Shown: positions 15,116 through 23,636 of the stretch, one piece after another | Position numbering within the stretch: position 1 is the stretch's first letter | Layout of the letters: each line of letters starts with the position of its first letter | Source of the DNA: Lewinellaceae bacterium | GTDB taxonomy: Bacteria; Bacteroidota; Bacteroidia; Chitinophagales; Saprospiraceae | Length of the DNA: 35,452 nt | Assembly (NCBI GenBank): GCA_020636045.1 | Contig: JACJYP010000022.1 | Span: 1 to 35,452, forward strand | Direction of reading: 5' to 3' | Position numbers and translations under genes: made by a program | The notes under the pieces: model-generated | What the model was told of the DNA's origin: nothing | The model's input: only the letters and a program-made list of their open reading frames with translations | The model's database searches: none

Positions 15116-18100
15116 ATGATCCATTCCCGCTTTTTGTTTCCCTGCCTGCTCCTGTGCTGGCTGGGAGTCATGCCTTTTGCCGCCGCACAGGATACCCTGG
15201 TGGTGCAGACGCTCACCCTCGACTCCGACGCGCGTTCGGGTGTTTTTGAATTCCCTTCCGACGATGCCCAGCAATATGAAAAGATACTGATGCGGTACCG
15301 CATGCGTTGCCACGACGCAGCGGTGGGCAACGGCAACGTCGGCTGCCGGGAATGGGACTACAGTTGCAATACTTTTATCACCGACTCTACGCAGGTGGAT
15401 AGCAACCGCGCTCTGCATCCCGATTTTATCATCAGCAATTTCAGCGGCAGCACGTTTTCCTACACCAGCCAGCCGACCTACACTTACCGGCAATACGAAC
15501 AGCATCAGGTCAATTACCTGAACACCATTTCGGAAACGTCGGCGGCCATCGGCGATGCATCGGAAGCGATGCCCCTGGCGGGCGGAAAACGCATCGGGCG
15601 TGGACAGTATTTGTTCACCGCCGCCGAACTTTCCGCCGCCGGCCTGAATGCGGGCCCCGTCACCGGCCTGCAATTACAGGTAAATACGCCGGGCGTCGAC
15701 GCCGGTTTTTTGCGCATCCGGATGAAAGGCACTGCCCTGGTCGCCCTCGATCCCGCTGCACCCGAACCGGACGGCTGGACCGAGGTCTATTTTCTCAGTA
15801 CGGCATTTCCGGCCGCCGGTACGCAGCGCTTCCATTATTACCAGCCTTTCGATTGGGACGGCGCCTCCAACCTGCTGATCGATGTGAGTTACACCGCTGC
15901 CGATGATGCCGGCCATGCAGTGCTGGCGGCGCACGATGCCGGCTTCGACGCCGCCATTGTATCTGACCTTGCCGATTACAGCCTTTTCTTCGAAGGCGCC
16001 GGCGCCCTGCCGGTACCGCCGGCGTCGCTGGGCGCCATCAGCGATGCCGTCACCGTTTCCCTTTGGGTAAAAGGCACGCCGGATATCATGCCCGTCAACA
16101 GCACCGTTTTCGAAGGCAAGGATGATGCCGGCAACCGGCAACTGAACGCACACCTGCCCTGGGGCAACGGCCAGGTGTACTGGGATTGCGGCAACGACGG
16201 CGGCGGCTACGACCGCATCAACAAGCAGGCCGATGAAGCCGATTACGAGGGCCGCTGGAACCACTGGGCCTTTACCAAGAACGCCGCAACGGGCGAAATG
16301 AAAATCTACCTGAACGGCGCGCTCTGGCATTCCGGCGCCGGAAAAACAAAATCCATCGACCTGACGAGCCTGCATTTCGGCGGCGCTGTTACGGGTAATA
16401 CCGCTTATTTCGGCGCCATCGACGAATTGCGCATCTGGAATGCAGAACTCGACGAAGCCAGCATCCGCGACTGGATGCGCCGTCCGCTCGACAGCGGCCA
16501 CCCGAATTATGCCAATCTGGTGGCGTACTTCCGTCTTGACGAAAACGGCGGCATGACGGCCGTCAACAGCGCGCCCGGCGCACAGGATGCCGCCATCGCC
16601 GGCGCGCCGGGCCGGGAGCCCGTGCGCGGCAGGGACCTGTACAAGAACTTCAGCGCCGGCCACCTGCGCCCCGACATGACCTTTCTGCAAGGCGAATACG
16701 AAGTCGAGGATATCACCGTCACCGTGCTGGATTCGGTGCAAAATGCACCCCGGCAGGTGATCGCTTACGGCCTGATAAACGGCCTTCCCGCGGCAGTCGA
16801 TACCTTTTTCGTGTACCAGTCGGGCGATATGCCGGTATTCGACGATCTCACGGGCGCGCAGCTGGCCCCGGTGAATGTGCTCGCTGAAAACAGCCTCGAC
16901 ATCGGGAATCTGGTGTACTACAACACCTTTCCCGCAAAATTCGAGATCCTTTCGCTGGTGACACCCTACGGCAACGGCCTCGACCTCGGGTCGCAGGGAA
17001 AGGTCTTTACGTTCGATGTGAGTGACTATGCGCCGATCCTGCGCGGCAAAAAGCGCCTTTCGGTGGAAATGGGCGGCGAAAACCAGGAGGAACTCGATAT
17101 CCAGTTTTTGTTCATCAAGGGCACGCCGCCCCAAAAGGTGCTGAACGTGCAGAACGTCTGGCCTTTCCGCCGCGGCGGTTTTGCTGCCATCCAGGACAAC
17201 AGCGTCTTCGAGCCCCGCGCAGTGCAGACGCTCCCCGACGGTATCACGTTCAAAATACGCGCGAGCATTACCGGCCACGGACAAAACGGCGAGTTCGTGC
17301 AGCGCACCCACTACCTCGACCTCGACGGCGGCGCGCCGGAATTCACATTTCCCGTGTGGAAAAAATGCGGCGATATTCCCATTTACCCGCAAGGCGGCAC
17401 CTGGCTGTTCGACCGCGCCGGCTGGTGCCCGGGCGACCCTACCGCCGTGCATGAACTGGACATCACGCCCTACGTAACGGCCGGCAACCCCGTTGATATC
17501 GACTACGGCGTGCTGGGCGATTTCATGTCCGACGCCAATTATCTGGTCTCCTGCCAACTGGTGACCTACGGCGCACCGGAACACAACCTCGACGCCGCGG
17601 TGGTCGACGTGATCCGGCCCAGCCAGAAAGTGGAGCACGAGCGCTTCAACCCCGCCTGCACCCAGCCGGTCGTGAAAATCCGGAACACCGGCGCTACGCC
17701 CCTGACCAGTCTGACATTTACTTATAGCCTGCAGGGCGGACAGGAACTTTCCTACAACTGGACCGGCGATCTCGCCTTTATGGAAAGCGAAGACGTAGCG
17801 CTCCCTGTCAACGGCCCGCTTTTCTGGGTAAATGGCAACAATCCGCAGGTGTTCGAGGTCAGCATTGCCGCCCCCAACGGCATGGCGGACGAATATCCGG
17901 CCAACAACAGCATGCGCACCGCCTTCACCAAGGCGACGGAATTCAGCGGCGAAACGGTGCTCAACTACAAGACCAACAGCCGCGGCGAAGAAAATACCAT
18001 GTATATCCGCGACCACGAAGGCAACATCGTGCTCGAACGCACGGTCATGGATGATAATACCGTGTACACCGACGCCCTGAACATGCCGCCGGGCTGCTAT

Positions 18101-18571
18101 ACCCTGGAATTTCTCGATACGGGCGACGACGGCCTTTATTATTGGTATTGGGATGCCATCAACCTGAACGTGGGCAGCGGCTATCTGCGCTTCCGTCGGA
18201 AACTCAACGCCACGGCTTTTATCACAGTCAAAAATTTCGAACCCGAATTCGGCAGTTACGTGTATTTCGACTTTTTCATTCCCGGCTTTGTGGATGCGCA
18301 CGAGCCCGCCGGAACGGCGACGCTGGTGGGCCTGCGGCCAAACCCCGCGACCGAGCAACTGACGGTCGACCTGGTTGGTTTTGAAGGCCGCGATTTGTCC
18401 GTCGCTCTCTACGATGCCAGGGGGCGCCTGCTTCAAACGCAGCAGATGGCGCAGAATCCGGAACAGCAACTAAGCCTCCGGTTCGACCTTTCGGCGTATC
18501 CCGCCGGCGCCTATTTTGTGCGGATCGACGACGGCATCCAGGTAAAAACACGGACCGTGATGAAGCAATAG
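15116..18571 (+). CDS. Exported PNGase F-like/LamG protein with T9SS sorting domain
   Basis: 1151 aa. Residues 1-24 are a signal peptide (cleavage after FAAA, before QDTLVV). About 25-130 resemble the PNGase F N-terminal half (KILMRYRMRCH...GCREWDYSC). A LamG/concanavalin-like domain (about 288-490; VSLWVKG, YFGAIDELRIWNAELDEASI) is inserted. PNGase F-like sequence then resumes: about 640-690 (FLFIKGTPP), 720-735 (HGQNGEFVQRTHY) and 762-774 (GTWLFDRAGWCPG). A CARDB-like beta region follows at about 850-930. A type A T9SS sorting domain ends the protein from 1071 (LVGLRPNPATEQLTV to VKTRTVMKQ). It should be secreted and anchored at the cell surface. PNGase F removes N-glycans from glycoproteins; D81 in the WDY motif may match its catalytic Asp, but activity is unproven. 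It is convergent with the DUF2911 gene, 8 bp apart. Confidence 0.88.
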   Translation: MIHSRFLFPCLLLCWLGVMPFAAAQDTLVVQTLTLDSDARSGVFEFPSDDAQQYEKILMRYRMRCHDAAVGNGNVGCREWDYSCNTFITDSTQVDSNRALHPDFIISNFSGSTFSYTSQPTYTYRQYEQHQVNYLNTISETSAAIGDASEAMPLAGGKRIGRGQYLFTAAELSAAGLNAGPVTGLQLQVNTPGVDAGFLRIRMKGTALVALDPAAPEPDGWTEVYFLSTAFPAAGTQRFHYYQPFDWDGASNLLIDVSYTAADDAGHAVLAAHDAGFDAAIVSDLADYSLFFEGAGALPVPPASLGAISDAVTVSLWVKGTPDIMPVNSTVFEGKDDAGNRQLNAHLPWGNGQVYWDCGNDGGGYDRINKQADEADYEGRWNHWAFTKNAATGEMKIYLNGALWHSGAGKTKSIDLTSLHFGGAVTGNTAYFGAIDELRIWNAELDEASIRDWMRRPLDSGHPNYANLVAYFRLDENGGMTAVNSAPGAQDAAIAGAPGREPVRGRDLYKNFSAGHLRPDMTFLQGEYEVEDITVTVLDSVQNAPRQVIAYGLINGLPAAVDTFFVYQSGDMPVFDDLTGAQLAPVNVLAENSLDIGNLVYYNTFPAKFEILSLVTPYGNGLDLGSQGKVFTFDVSDYAPILRGKKRLSVEMGGENQEELDIQFLFIKGTPPQKVLNVQNVWPFRRGGFAAIQDNSVFEPRAVQTLPDGITFKIRASITGHGQNGEFVQRTHYLDLDGGAPEFTFPVWKKCGDIPIYPQGGTWLFDRAGWCPGDPTAVHELDITPYVTAGNPVDIDYGVLGDFMSDANYLVSCQLVTYGAPEHNLDAAVVDVIRPSQKVEHERFNPACTQPVVKIRNTGATPLTSLTFTYSLQGGQELSYNWTGDLAFMESEDVALPVNGPLFWVNGNNPQVFEVSIAAPNGMADEYPANNSMRTAFTKATEFSGETVLNYKTNSRGEENTMYIRDHEGNIVLERTVMDDNTVYTDALNMPPGCYTLEFLDTGDDGLYYWYWDAINLNVGSGYLRFRRKLNATAFITVKNFEPEFGSYVYFDFFIPGFVDAHEPAGTATLVGLRPNPATEQLTVDLVGFEGRDLSVALYDARGRLLQTQQMAQNPEQQLSLRFDLSAYPAGAYFVRIDDGIQVKTRTVMKQ

Positions 18572-18579
18572 CGCAGGCG

Positions 18580-19647
18580 CTACTTATCGCCTTCCGCAAG
18601 TTTCGCTTCCATCTCGGCGATGAAGCGTTCCATGCTTGTCCGCTGGCGGGGAAGTTCGGCCAGTTGCAGGGCCGCTTTGAAGTGTTGCAGAGCAGCGGCG
18701 TAGTCCTGTTTTGCCCGGTAGCCCCGCGCCAGCCCGAGTTGTGTGAGGAACAGGTCGCCGTAGCGCGCGTGGTTTTGTTGGAAGATCGCCATCGCTTCCT
18801 CCGTTTTTTCCTCGCCGAGCAGGGCGCGGCCGTGGTAATACAGGTCGTTGGGCGTAGCCATTTTGATCGCCAGTTCGTAGGAACTTTTTGCCGCTTCGGC
18901 ATCGCCGAGCGCCTGCTCCAGTTTCGAGCGGGTTAGCAGGTTGGTAAATTGCGGCTTTACCTGTACCGATTGCCGCGCCCATTCCAGCCCTTGTTCCGGA
19001 AAAACGCCGTGGTCGAGGCAATACTGCGCCGCCTGGTGACAGCCTTCCCAGTTGAACAGGCCGATCTCGCCCTTCAGTTGCGCCTTGAAACTTTCGATGA
19101 CGAGTTCGTATGCGGCGAATTCGATGTGGAAGGAAACGGAAAGGTCTTCCCATTTCAGCGTCAGTGCGGTGTAGGAGGGCTTCCGCTCCGTGAATTCATA
19201 ACTCAGGTATTCGCTGTATTCCGACTTTTGGGGGACAGCCGTAAAACGCAGCAGGTCCTCGCTTTCCTCGTAGGCGAAAGCGCCCCAGGCGCTGTTTGTT
19301 TTTGATAGTATGAGCGTCCATTCCCGCTCACCGGGGATGGCGAAGAAGCCGTATTTGCCGGCCGGCACGGCATGGCCGCCGATCGTTGCGTTCGCCGAGA
19401 ATTCGATCGTGGTGTTCTCGTTGGCGCCTGCGCGCCACACCTGTCCGTAGGGCACCAGGTGACCCCAGATAGCGCCCCGCCGGCCATCCACGTCGGGGCT
19501 GTGATAATCCACGGTTACGGTTGCGACATTGCTTACGCTCTGTGACACACGGCAATGCTGGTTGTCGCCGTCGGGCGGCGCCTGCAGGAACTGGGCATTC
19601 AGGAAAGTGTGTAGCAGCAGCGGCAGTAGCAGGACTGATCGTTTCAT
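18580..19647 (-). CDS. Exported DUF2911 protein with C-terminal TPR region
   Basis: 355 aa. A signal peptide covers residues 1-18 (MKRSVLLLPLLLHTFLNA). The DUF2911 domain (about 30-190) shows SQSVSNVATVTVDYHSPDV, then GAIWGHLVPYGQVWRAGANENTTIEFS and GKYGFFAIPGEREWTLILSK, the family hallmark found almost only in Bacteroidota. From about 215 to 345 there are TPR-like helical pairs (EWARQSVQVKPQFTNLLTRSKLEQALGD, AMAIFQQNHARYGD, AALQHFKAALQLAEL). It is probably periplasmic or surface-associated. The biochemical role is unknown. It stands alone and is convergent with the PNGase F-like gene. I see no TAnnTTTG motif in the bases directly upstream. Confidence 0.88.
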   Translation of the reverse strand: MKRSVLLLPLLLHTFLNAQFLQAPPDGDNQHCRVSQSVSNVATVTVDYHSPDVDGRRGAIWGHLVPYGQVWRAGANENTTIEFSANATIGGHAVPAGKYGFFAIPGEREWTLILSKTNSAWGAFAYEESEDLLRFTAVPQKSEYSEYLSYEFTERKPSYTALTLKWEDLSVSFHIEFAAYELVIESFKAQLKGEIGLFNWEGCHQAAQYCLDHGVFPEQGLEWARQSVQVKPQFTNLLTRSKLEQALGDAEAAKSSYELAIKMATPNDLYYHGRALLGEEKTEEAMAIFQQNHARYGDLFLTQLGLARGYRAKQDYAAALQHFKAALQLAELPRQRTSMERFIAEMEAKLAEGDK

Positions 19648-20279
19648 AGGTGATGTTGCTATTATTTTGTTTTGGTTTCAAACAGGAAACGGATTTGAGT
19701 CTCAATTAATTGATTATCTTTTGTTTACAATAATGTTGCGCAGCAACGTTACCTTCTCTCTTCAAGGCAGGGTCGATTGGTTCTAATGATAAGAAGTAAA
19801 CAGTTGACAGAGACAGTTGGCAGTCGCTGTTTTTGAAACAAACGGACTAAAAGGTAGACGCTCCGTAGGAGCCGACGGTTTATAGGATTTACGATCTCCA
19901 TATTATTCCGCTCCGTAGGAGCCGGCCGCAACACCCAAACATGGCCGGCTCCTGCGGAGCGGCAATCCATTCAAGACGTCTTTGTTATAAACCGCCGGCC
20001 CCTACGGGGCGATTTTAGATTGATTGGGTCTTTCGCAGAACCAATCAATCCTGTCTTCAAGGGGGAAGGCTGCGTTATACCGCTTTTCAAACTACGGCTC
20101 GCGATATTTCGAACCCCAAACCCGCCGCAAGAAAATACCCGGCCGATGCCGATAAAAAATTGCTCGACGGAAGGGCCCGTCCCGCCCGTTTTCGACCGTT
20201 TGTGGAAAAATTAACACCCCGGCGGGAACTATTAACAACGCATTTATTTTCTGCCTGAACACCCGAAGCCTCCGCGTGT
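19648..20279. repeat. REP-like palindrome cluster in a large intergenic region
   Basis: The spacer holds nested inverted repeats. The outer ends are CAGGGTCGATTGGTTCT (from about 19768) against AGAACCAATCAATCCTG (20038-20054). Inside are 19859-19884 with 19986-20011 (GCTCCGTAGGAGCC...GGTTTATA against TATAAACC...). The centre is 19909-19927 with 19943-19961 (CGCTCCGTAGGAGCCGGCC, one mismatch). GTTGCGCAGCAA lies just outside at 19735-19746. Such hairpins are typical of REP sequences mobilised by RAYT transposases, but no RAYT gene is in the window. No coding region is evident here. Confidence 0.7.
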
Positions 20280-20287
20280 TATCTTTG
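20280..20287 (+). promoter_or_regulatory. Putative -7 element of the DUF2188 two-gene operon
   Basis: TATCTTTG is a perfect TAnnTTTG match 65 bases before the ATG at 20353. No -33 TTG is seen at the usual spacing. Confidence 0.5.
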
Positions 20288-20352
20288 TAATCTGTAAAAA
20301 CGCATATGACGACCGGAGGGCTTTCGTTGATCTGACACCTGAAACAAACGAT

Positions 20353-20610
20353 ATGCCGCCCTTAAACAGGAAAATTCCGGTCACTGACGATAAAAACATT
20401 CTCTTTATGTTACCGGAAGGAAGGATACACATCATCAAACGCTCGGACGGGTGGGTGGTGAAACGGGAAGGCGCAGAACGGGCTTACCGCTGGTTTAATA
20501 CCAAGGAGGAAGCGATCGATCTGGCCAACTCCTACCGGGGCAGGGGCTACGACGTTGTCGTGCACCGCACCGACGGCACCGTTGAACGCTGGTTAAAAAG
20601 AGAAGAATAA
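20353..20610 (+). CDS. DUF2188 domain protein
   Basis: 85 aa, no signal peptide. The C-terminal two thirds (IHIIKRSDGWVVKREGAERAYRWFNTKEEAIDLANSYRGRGYDVVVHRTDGTVERW) carries the DUF2188 pattern: a Trp-containing strand, a T-x-x-EA helix and VVHRxDG. The family is small, probably a two-layer alpha/beta fold with unknown function. It often sits beside other genes as an accessory module. Its TAA overlaps the ATG of the next gene by one base (20610), so the two are translationally coupled. The ATG at 20353 is the only plausible start after the promoter. Confidence 0.8.
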   Translation: MPPLNRKIPVTDDKNILFMLPEGRIHIIKRSDGWVVKREGAERAYRWFNTKEEAIDLANSYRGRGYDVVVHRTDGTVERWLKREE

Positions 20611-21239
20611 TGGCGGGACAGTTCGAGCGAAACGTCTTCATCAACTGCCCCTTCGACGACGAGTACCGGACCCTTCTGAAGCCTCTCCTGTTCACACTCC
20701 GGTACTGCGGACTCACACCGCGCATCGCCTCCGAACGCCTCGATTCAAGTGAGATCCGCCTCGACAAGATCATCGAGATGATCCAGGAATCCAAGTACAG
20801 CATCCACGACCTTTCGCGCATCAAAGCGGGCAGGGCAGGGGAGTATTACCGCCTCAACATGCCCCTGGAGGTCGGCATCGACCTGGGCTGCAAGCAATTT
20901 CACCACGATCCGAAATACCGGGAAAAGAAATCGCTGATCCTCGAAGGCGAGCGCTACAGCGTGCTCCGCGCATTGTCGGACCTCGCCGGCGCCGACGTGC
21001 GCTGCCACCACAACCAGGCGGAAAAAATGGTGGAATCGGTGCGCTCCTGGCTGGTAGAAGCAGGGCGCCCCGATGTGCCGGGCCCCAATTCGATCTGGGA
21101 CGATTTCAACTTCTTCAACGCAGACCTGAACAGCGATCTGCTGCAGAACGGGTTCAAAAAGTCCCAGATCGAAACCCTGCCCATCCCCGAATTTCTCGGG
21201 TTCATGGACAAGTGGCTCGACGGTTCGGGCGACCAGTGA
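20610..21239 (+). CDS. Uncharacterised 'VFINCPFD' family protein, possibly TIR-like/NDT-like fold
   Basis: 209 aa. The N-terminus ERNVFINCPFDDEYRTLLKPLLFTLRYCGLTPRIASE, then RLDKIIEMIQESKYSIHDLSR and YYRLNMPLEVGIDLGCKQF, form a recurring pattern I recognise from many unannotated bacterial proteins. The alternation of strand and helix, the early N-[CP]-FD motif and the later NMPLEVG acidic motif are suggestive of a nucleoside deoxyribosyltransferase or TIR-like fold with E (in PLEVG) as catalytic acid; this is an inference. It is coupled by a 1-base overlap to the DUF2188 gene. It ends exactly where the symporter gene on the other strand ends (stops abut at 21239/21240). A defence or signalling role is possible but unproven. 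Confidence 0.75.
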   Translation: MAGQFERNVFINCPFDDEYRTLLKPLLFTLRYCGLTPRIASERLDSSEIRLDKIIEMIQESKYSIHDLSRIKAGRAGEYYRLNMPLEVGIDLGCKQFHHDPKYREKKSLILEGERYSVLRALSDLAGADVRCHHNQAEKMVESVRSWLVEAGRPDVPGPNSIWDDFNFFNADLNSDLLQNGFKKSQIETLPIPEFLGFMDKWLDGSGDQ

Positions 21240-22877
21240 TCACCAGAACGCGACGTACAGGGCCGTCAGGATGCCCACCACCAGCAGCGCGCCGATCGCG
21301 AACGACGGCGACGTGCGGAACATGGAGGCGTCCACTTCGATCGTGCGCACGTTTTCACGGCCTTTTTTATCGAGCAGGCTGGTCGCCACCATCAGCCCGA
21401 CAAGCACCAGAAACACCCAGCCCATGCGGTGCAGGAATGGCAGGCCCGGATACATGTTCTGGAGCAGCAGACCCGTGGGGATCGTCGCCAGCGCGCCCAC
21501 CAGGGCGGCGTTGCCGGTGGCCTTTTTCCAGAAAAAGCCCAGGATAAAGATGGCCACGACACCCGGCGAGATCAGCCCGGTGAAGTCCTGTATAAACTGG
21601 AAAGCCTGCCCGAAATTGGCCAGCGCCGGCGCCACCACGGCGCCGATGATCATCGCCACCACGATGGCAATGCGGCCGATGCGCACCTGCGTGGCTTCGT
21701 CGGCATCCTTGTTGAAGAATTTCTTGTAGAGGTCCAGCGTGAAAATGGTGGAGATACTGTTGGCTTTGCCCGCCAGCGAGGCCACGATCGCCGCCGTCAG
21801 CGCAGCGAACGACAGGCCTTTCAGGCCGATGGGCAGCAGGTTGAGCAGCACGGGGTACGCCTTGTCGGGGCGCACGTTGCCGGCGACCACCATTTCCTGC
21901 TGGAACACGCCCTCGCGATAGAGCAGATAGGCCGCGATGCCCGGCAGCACCACGATCACCGGCATCAGCACCTTGAGGAAGGCGGCGAACAGCAGGCCGC
22001 TGCGCGCCGTTTTCAGGTCGGCGCCGAGCGCGCGCTGCGTGATGTACTGGTTGAAGCCCCAGTAGTTGAGGTTGGCGATCCACATTGCGCCGATCAGCAC
22101 TGCCAGGCCCGGCAGTTTGTCGTAGGCATCTTCCTGTCCGCCCTGGCCGTCGGGCATCATCATCTGCCCCTTTTCCAGGATCATATGGAAATGCGAGCCC
22201 GCTTTTTCGCGCAGGAAGGCGAGGCCGTTCATCGCGCCGCCGCTGCCGAAGTGCTGGGCCACCAGATCGAGCGCCAGATAGGTGGTGGCCAGGCCGCCCA
22301 TGATCAGCACCAGCACCTGTATGACGTCGGTGTAGCCGATCACCTTCATGCCGCCCAGGGTGATGAAGATGGCGAAAATGGCCAGGCCGATCACGCAGGT
22401 GGTGAAGCCGAAGCCCGAGATCGTGCTCACCGCCAGCGCGCCGAGGTAGAGGATGGAGGTCAGGTTGACGAAGATGTAGACCAGCAGCCAGAACACCGCC
22501 ATGATCGTGGCGACCAGCGGACTGAAGCGCTGCGCCAGGAACTGCGGCATGGTGTAGATCTTGTTTTTCAGGTAGATCGGCAGGAAAAAGACGGCCACGA
22601 CCAGCAGTGTGAGTGCCGCCATCCACTCGTAGGAGGCGATGGCCAGGCCCATGGCGAAGCCCGAGCCCGACATGCCGATAAACTGCTCGGCGCTGATGTT
22701 GGAGGCGATGAGCGAGGCGCCGATGGCCCACCAGGTGAGGGCGCCTTCCGCGAGGAAGAAATCGGCGGCGCTGGCCTCGGCCGCTTTTTTGCGTTGGTAG
22801 ATCCAGTAGCCGTAGCCGGCGACGATGACGAAATAGATCAGGAAGACGGCGTAGTCTAAAGATTGTAGTTGGCCCAT
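21240..22877 (-). CDS. Sodium/sugar symporter, SSS family (vSGLT-like)
   Basis: 545 aa inner-membrane protein with about 14 hydrophobic segments. It follows Vibrio parahaemolyticus vSGLT along its full length: ADFFLAEGALTWWAIGASLIASNISAEQFIGMSGSGFAMG, then IASYEWMAALTLL, YIFVNLTSILYLGALA, VLIGAMWIANLNYWGFNQYITQRALGA, VLPGIAAYLL, GLSFAALTAAIVASLAGKANSISTIFTLDLYKKF and DFTGLISPGVVAIFILGFFWKK. vSGLT couples Na+ to galactose or glucose uptake, so a hexose is the likely substrate. The ATG at 22877 gives the normal N-terminus. A TATATTTG motif on the minus strand lies about 77 bases upstream. It is convergent with the VFINCPFD gene with no gap. Confidence 0.93.
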   Translation of the reverse strand: MGQLQSLDYAVFLIYFVIVAGYGYWIYQRKKAAEASAADFFLAEGALTWWAIGASLIASNISAEQFIGMSGSGFAMGLAIASYEWMAALTLLVVAVFFLPIYLKNKIYTMPQFLAQRFSPLVATIMAVFWLLVYIFVNLTSILYLGALAVSTISGFGFTTCVIGLAIFAIFITLGGMKVIGYTDVIQVLVLIMGGLATTYLALDLVAQHFGSGGAMNGLAFLREKAGSHFHMILEKGQMMMPDGQGGQEDAYDKLPGLAVLIGAMWIANLNYWGFNQYITQRALGADLKTARSGLLFAAFLKVLMPVIVVLPGIAAYLLYREGVFQQEMVVAGNVRPDKAYPVLLNLLPIGLKGLSFAALTAAIVASLAGKANSISTIFTLDLYKKFFNKDADEATQVRIGRIAIVVAMIIGAVVAPALANFGQAFQFIQDFTGLISPGVVAIFILGFFWKKATGNAALVGALATIPTGLLLQNMYPGLPFLHRMGWVFLVLVGLMVATSLLDKKGRENVRTIEVDASMFRTSPSFAIGALLVVGILTALYVAFW

Positions 22878-22954
22878 GCGTTTTTGTTGAAAACGGTTGT
22901 GTGAAAGGACTGCCGGTGGTGGCGCGGCAAAAAAACGACATTGGAAAAGGCGCC

Positions 22955-22962
22955 CAAATATA
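22955..22962 (-). promoter_or_regulatory. Putative -7 element of the symporter gene
   Basis: Read on the minus strand: TATATTTG, a TAnnTTTG match about 77 bases before the ATG at 22877. No -33 TTG is evident. Confidence 0.4.
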
Positions 22963-23057
22963 GAACCCTATTTGTCGGAATATGAGAATTGCCGGAGATG
23001 ATTCTGCGTGAAAATTTCTTTTTGCCGGGGACTTGTGTGCATTGCAGAAAAAGCGCT

Positions 23058-23065
23058 TATCTTTG
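23058..23065 (+). promoter_or_regulatory. Promoter of tRNA-Cys
   Basis: TATCTTTG matches the -7 consensus 18 bases before the tRNA. A TTG at 23033-23035 is 22 bases upstream, slightly longer than the usual 19-21. Confidence 0.55.
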
Positions 23066-23083
23066 CGGGCCCCAGGCAAACAA

Positions 23084-23154
23084 GGTATCGTGGCCGAGTG
23101 GTTAGGCACAGGTCTGCAAAACCTGCTACAGCGGTTCGAATCCGCTCGATACCT
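23084..23154 (+). tRNA. tRNA-Cys (anticodon GCA)
   Basis: 71 bases. The acceptor stem GGTATCG (23084-23090) pairs with CGATACC (23147-23153), with T as discriminator. The anticodon arm CAGGT-CTGCAAA-ACCTG carries GCA. The T arm AGCGG-TTCGAAT-CCGCT is perfect. The 3' CCA is not encoded and must be added by the CCA-adding enzyme. It has its own promoter and terminator, so it is a single-gene unit. Confidence 0.95.
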
Positions 23155-23170
23155 CCGAAAATTAATTGAA

Positions 23171-23207
23171 CCGCCACCAGGCTTTTTGCCTGGCGGCGGT
23201 TTTTTTG
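23171..23207 (+). terminator. Rho-independent terminator after tRNA-Cys
   Basis: CCGCCACCAGGC (23171-23182), a T5 loop and GCCTGGCGGCGG (23188-23199) form a 12-bp stem with one mismatch (G-U/A-G position), followed directly by a T7 run. It is a strong intrinsic terminator 16 bases after the tRNA. Confidence 0.85.
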
Positions 23208-23340
23208 TTTTTTTTGGCCCATCTGTTTTCCAGTCTTCCAGCCACCTGATATACGATTGGCTCGACACCTTGGCGGGTATAAAAAACGGCTTGTGGTACG
23301 CAATCGACCCGATTCCGCCCTGGCAATGGCGAAAATCTGA

Positions 23341-23470
23341 ATAACATTATGCTGATTTCGGGTGGGGATCAAAAGATTCTCTGCTTCAGTGCGCCTTACA
23401 GCGCTTCTGTCCGTGACTAAGAACAACTGGTTTAATGCAGGAAACGGTTTTCAGGAGTTCAAACCAAAAC
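23341..23470 (+). pseudogene. Relic of a DDE_Tnp_4 transposase
   Basis: Reading from 23349 gives MLISGGDQKILCFSAPYSASVRD and then a stop. This lines up with VLISGDDQKIIYLSPTYSGSVHD of the intact IS at 9287-9355. Past a deletion, GGAAACGGTTTTCAGGAGTT followed by CAAACCAAAA (about 23450-23470) lines up with the SGFQGFKPK codons of the IS. No terminal repeats or other transposase parts are left. The rest of the 23208-23636 spacer shows nothing recognisable except the kinase promoter motif. Confidence 0.75.
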
Positions 23471-23591
23471 CACCACTTTTCGGACCCGGCATAAAAATCC
23501 CGAACACGTTCTAAAGGCATTTGGCCAAAACGCCGAACAATAGTCCTAGTATTTAAAACAATAGTCCAAGACTCATTGGTATTGGCGCCGG

Positions 23592-23599
23592 TACCTTTG
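23592..23599 (+). promoter_or_regulatory. Putative -7 element of the histidine kinase gene
   Basis: TACCTTTG matches TAnnTTTG 37 bases before the ATG at 23637. No -33 TTG is at the standard spacing. Confidence 0.45.
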
Positions 23600-23636
23600 T
23601 TCCAATCTGGAACCAGTGTAGAACCGGAACAATATC

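Noticed and set aside
15674..18469. A 931-codon open frame on the minus strand
   Set aside because: It lies antisense to the PNGase F-like gene in a GC-rich codon-third-base context; composition is His/Val/Ala-rich with no domain. It is a shadow of the real gene.
21367..23268. A 633-codon minus-strand frame overlapping the symporter
   Set aside because: Arg/His-rich shifted-frame shadow of the SSS symporter gene.
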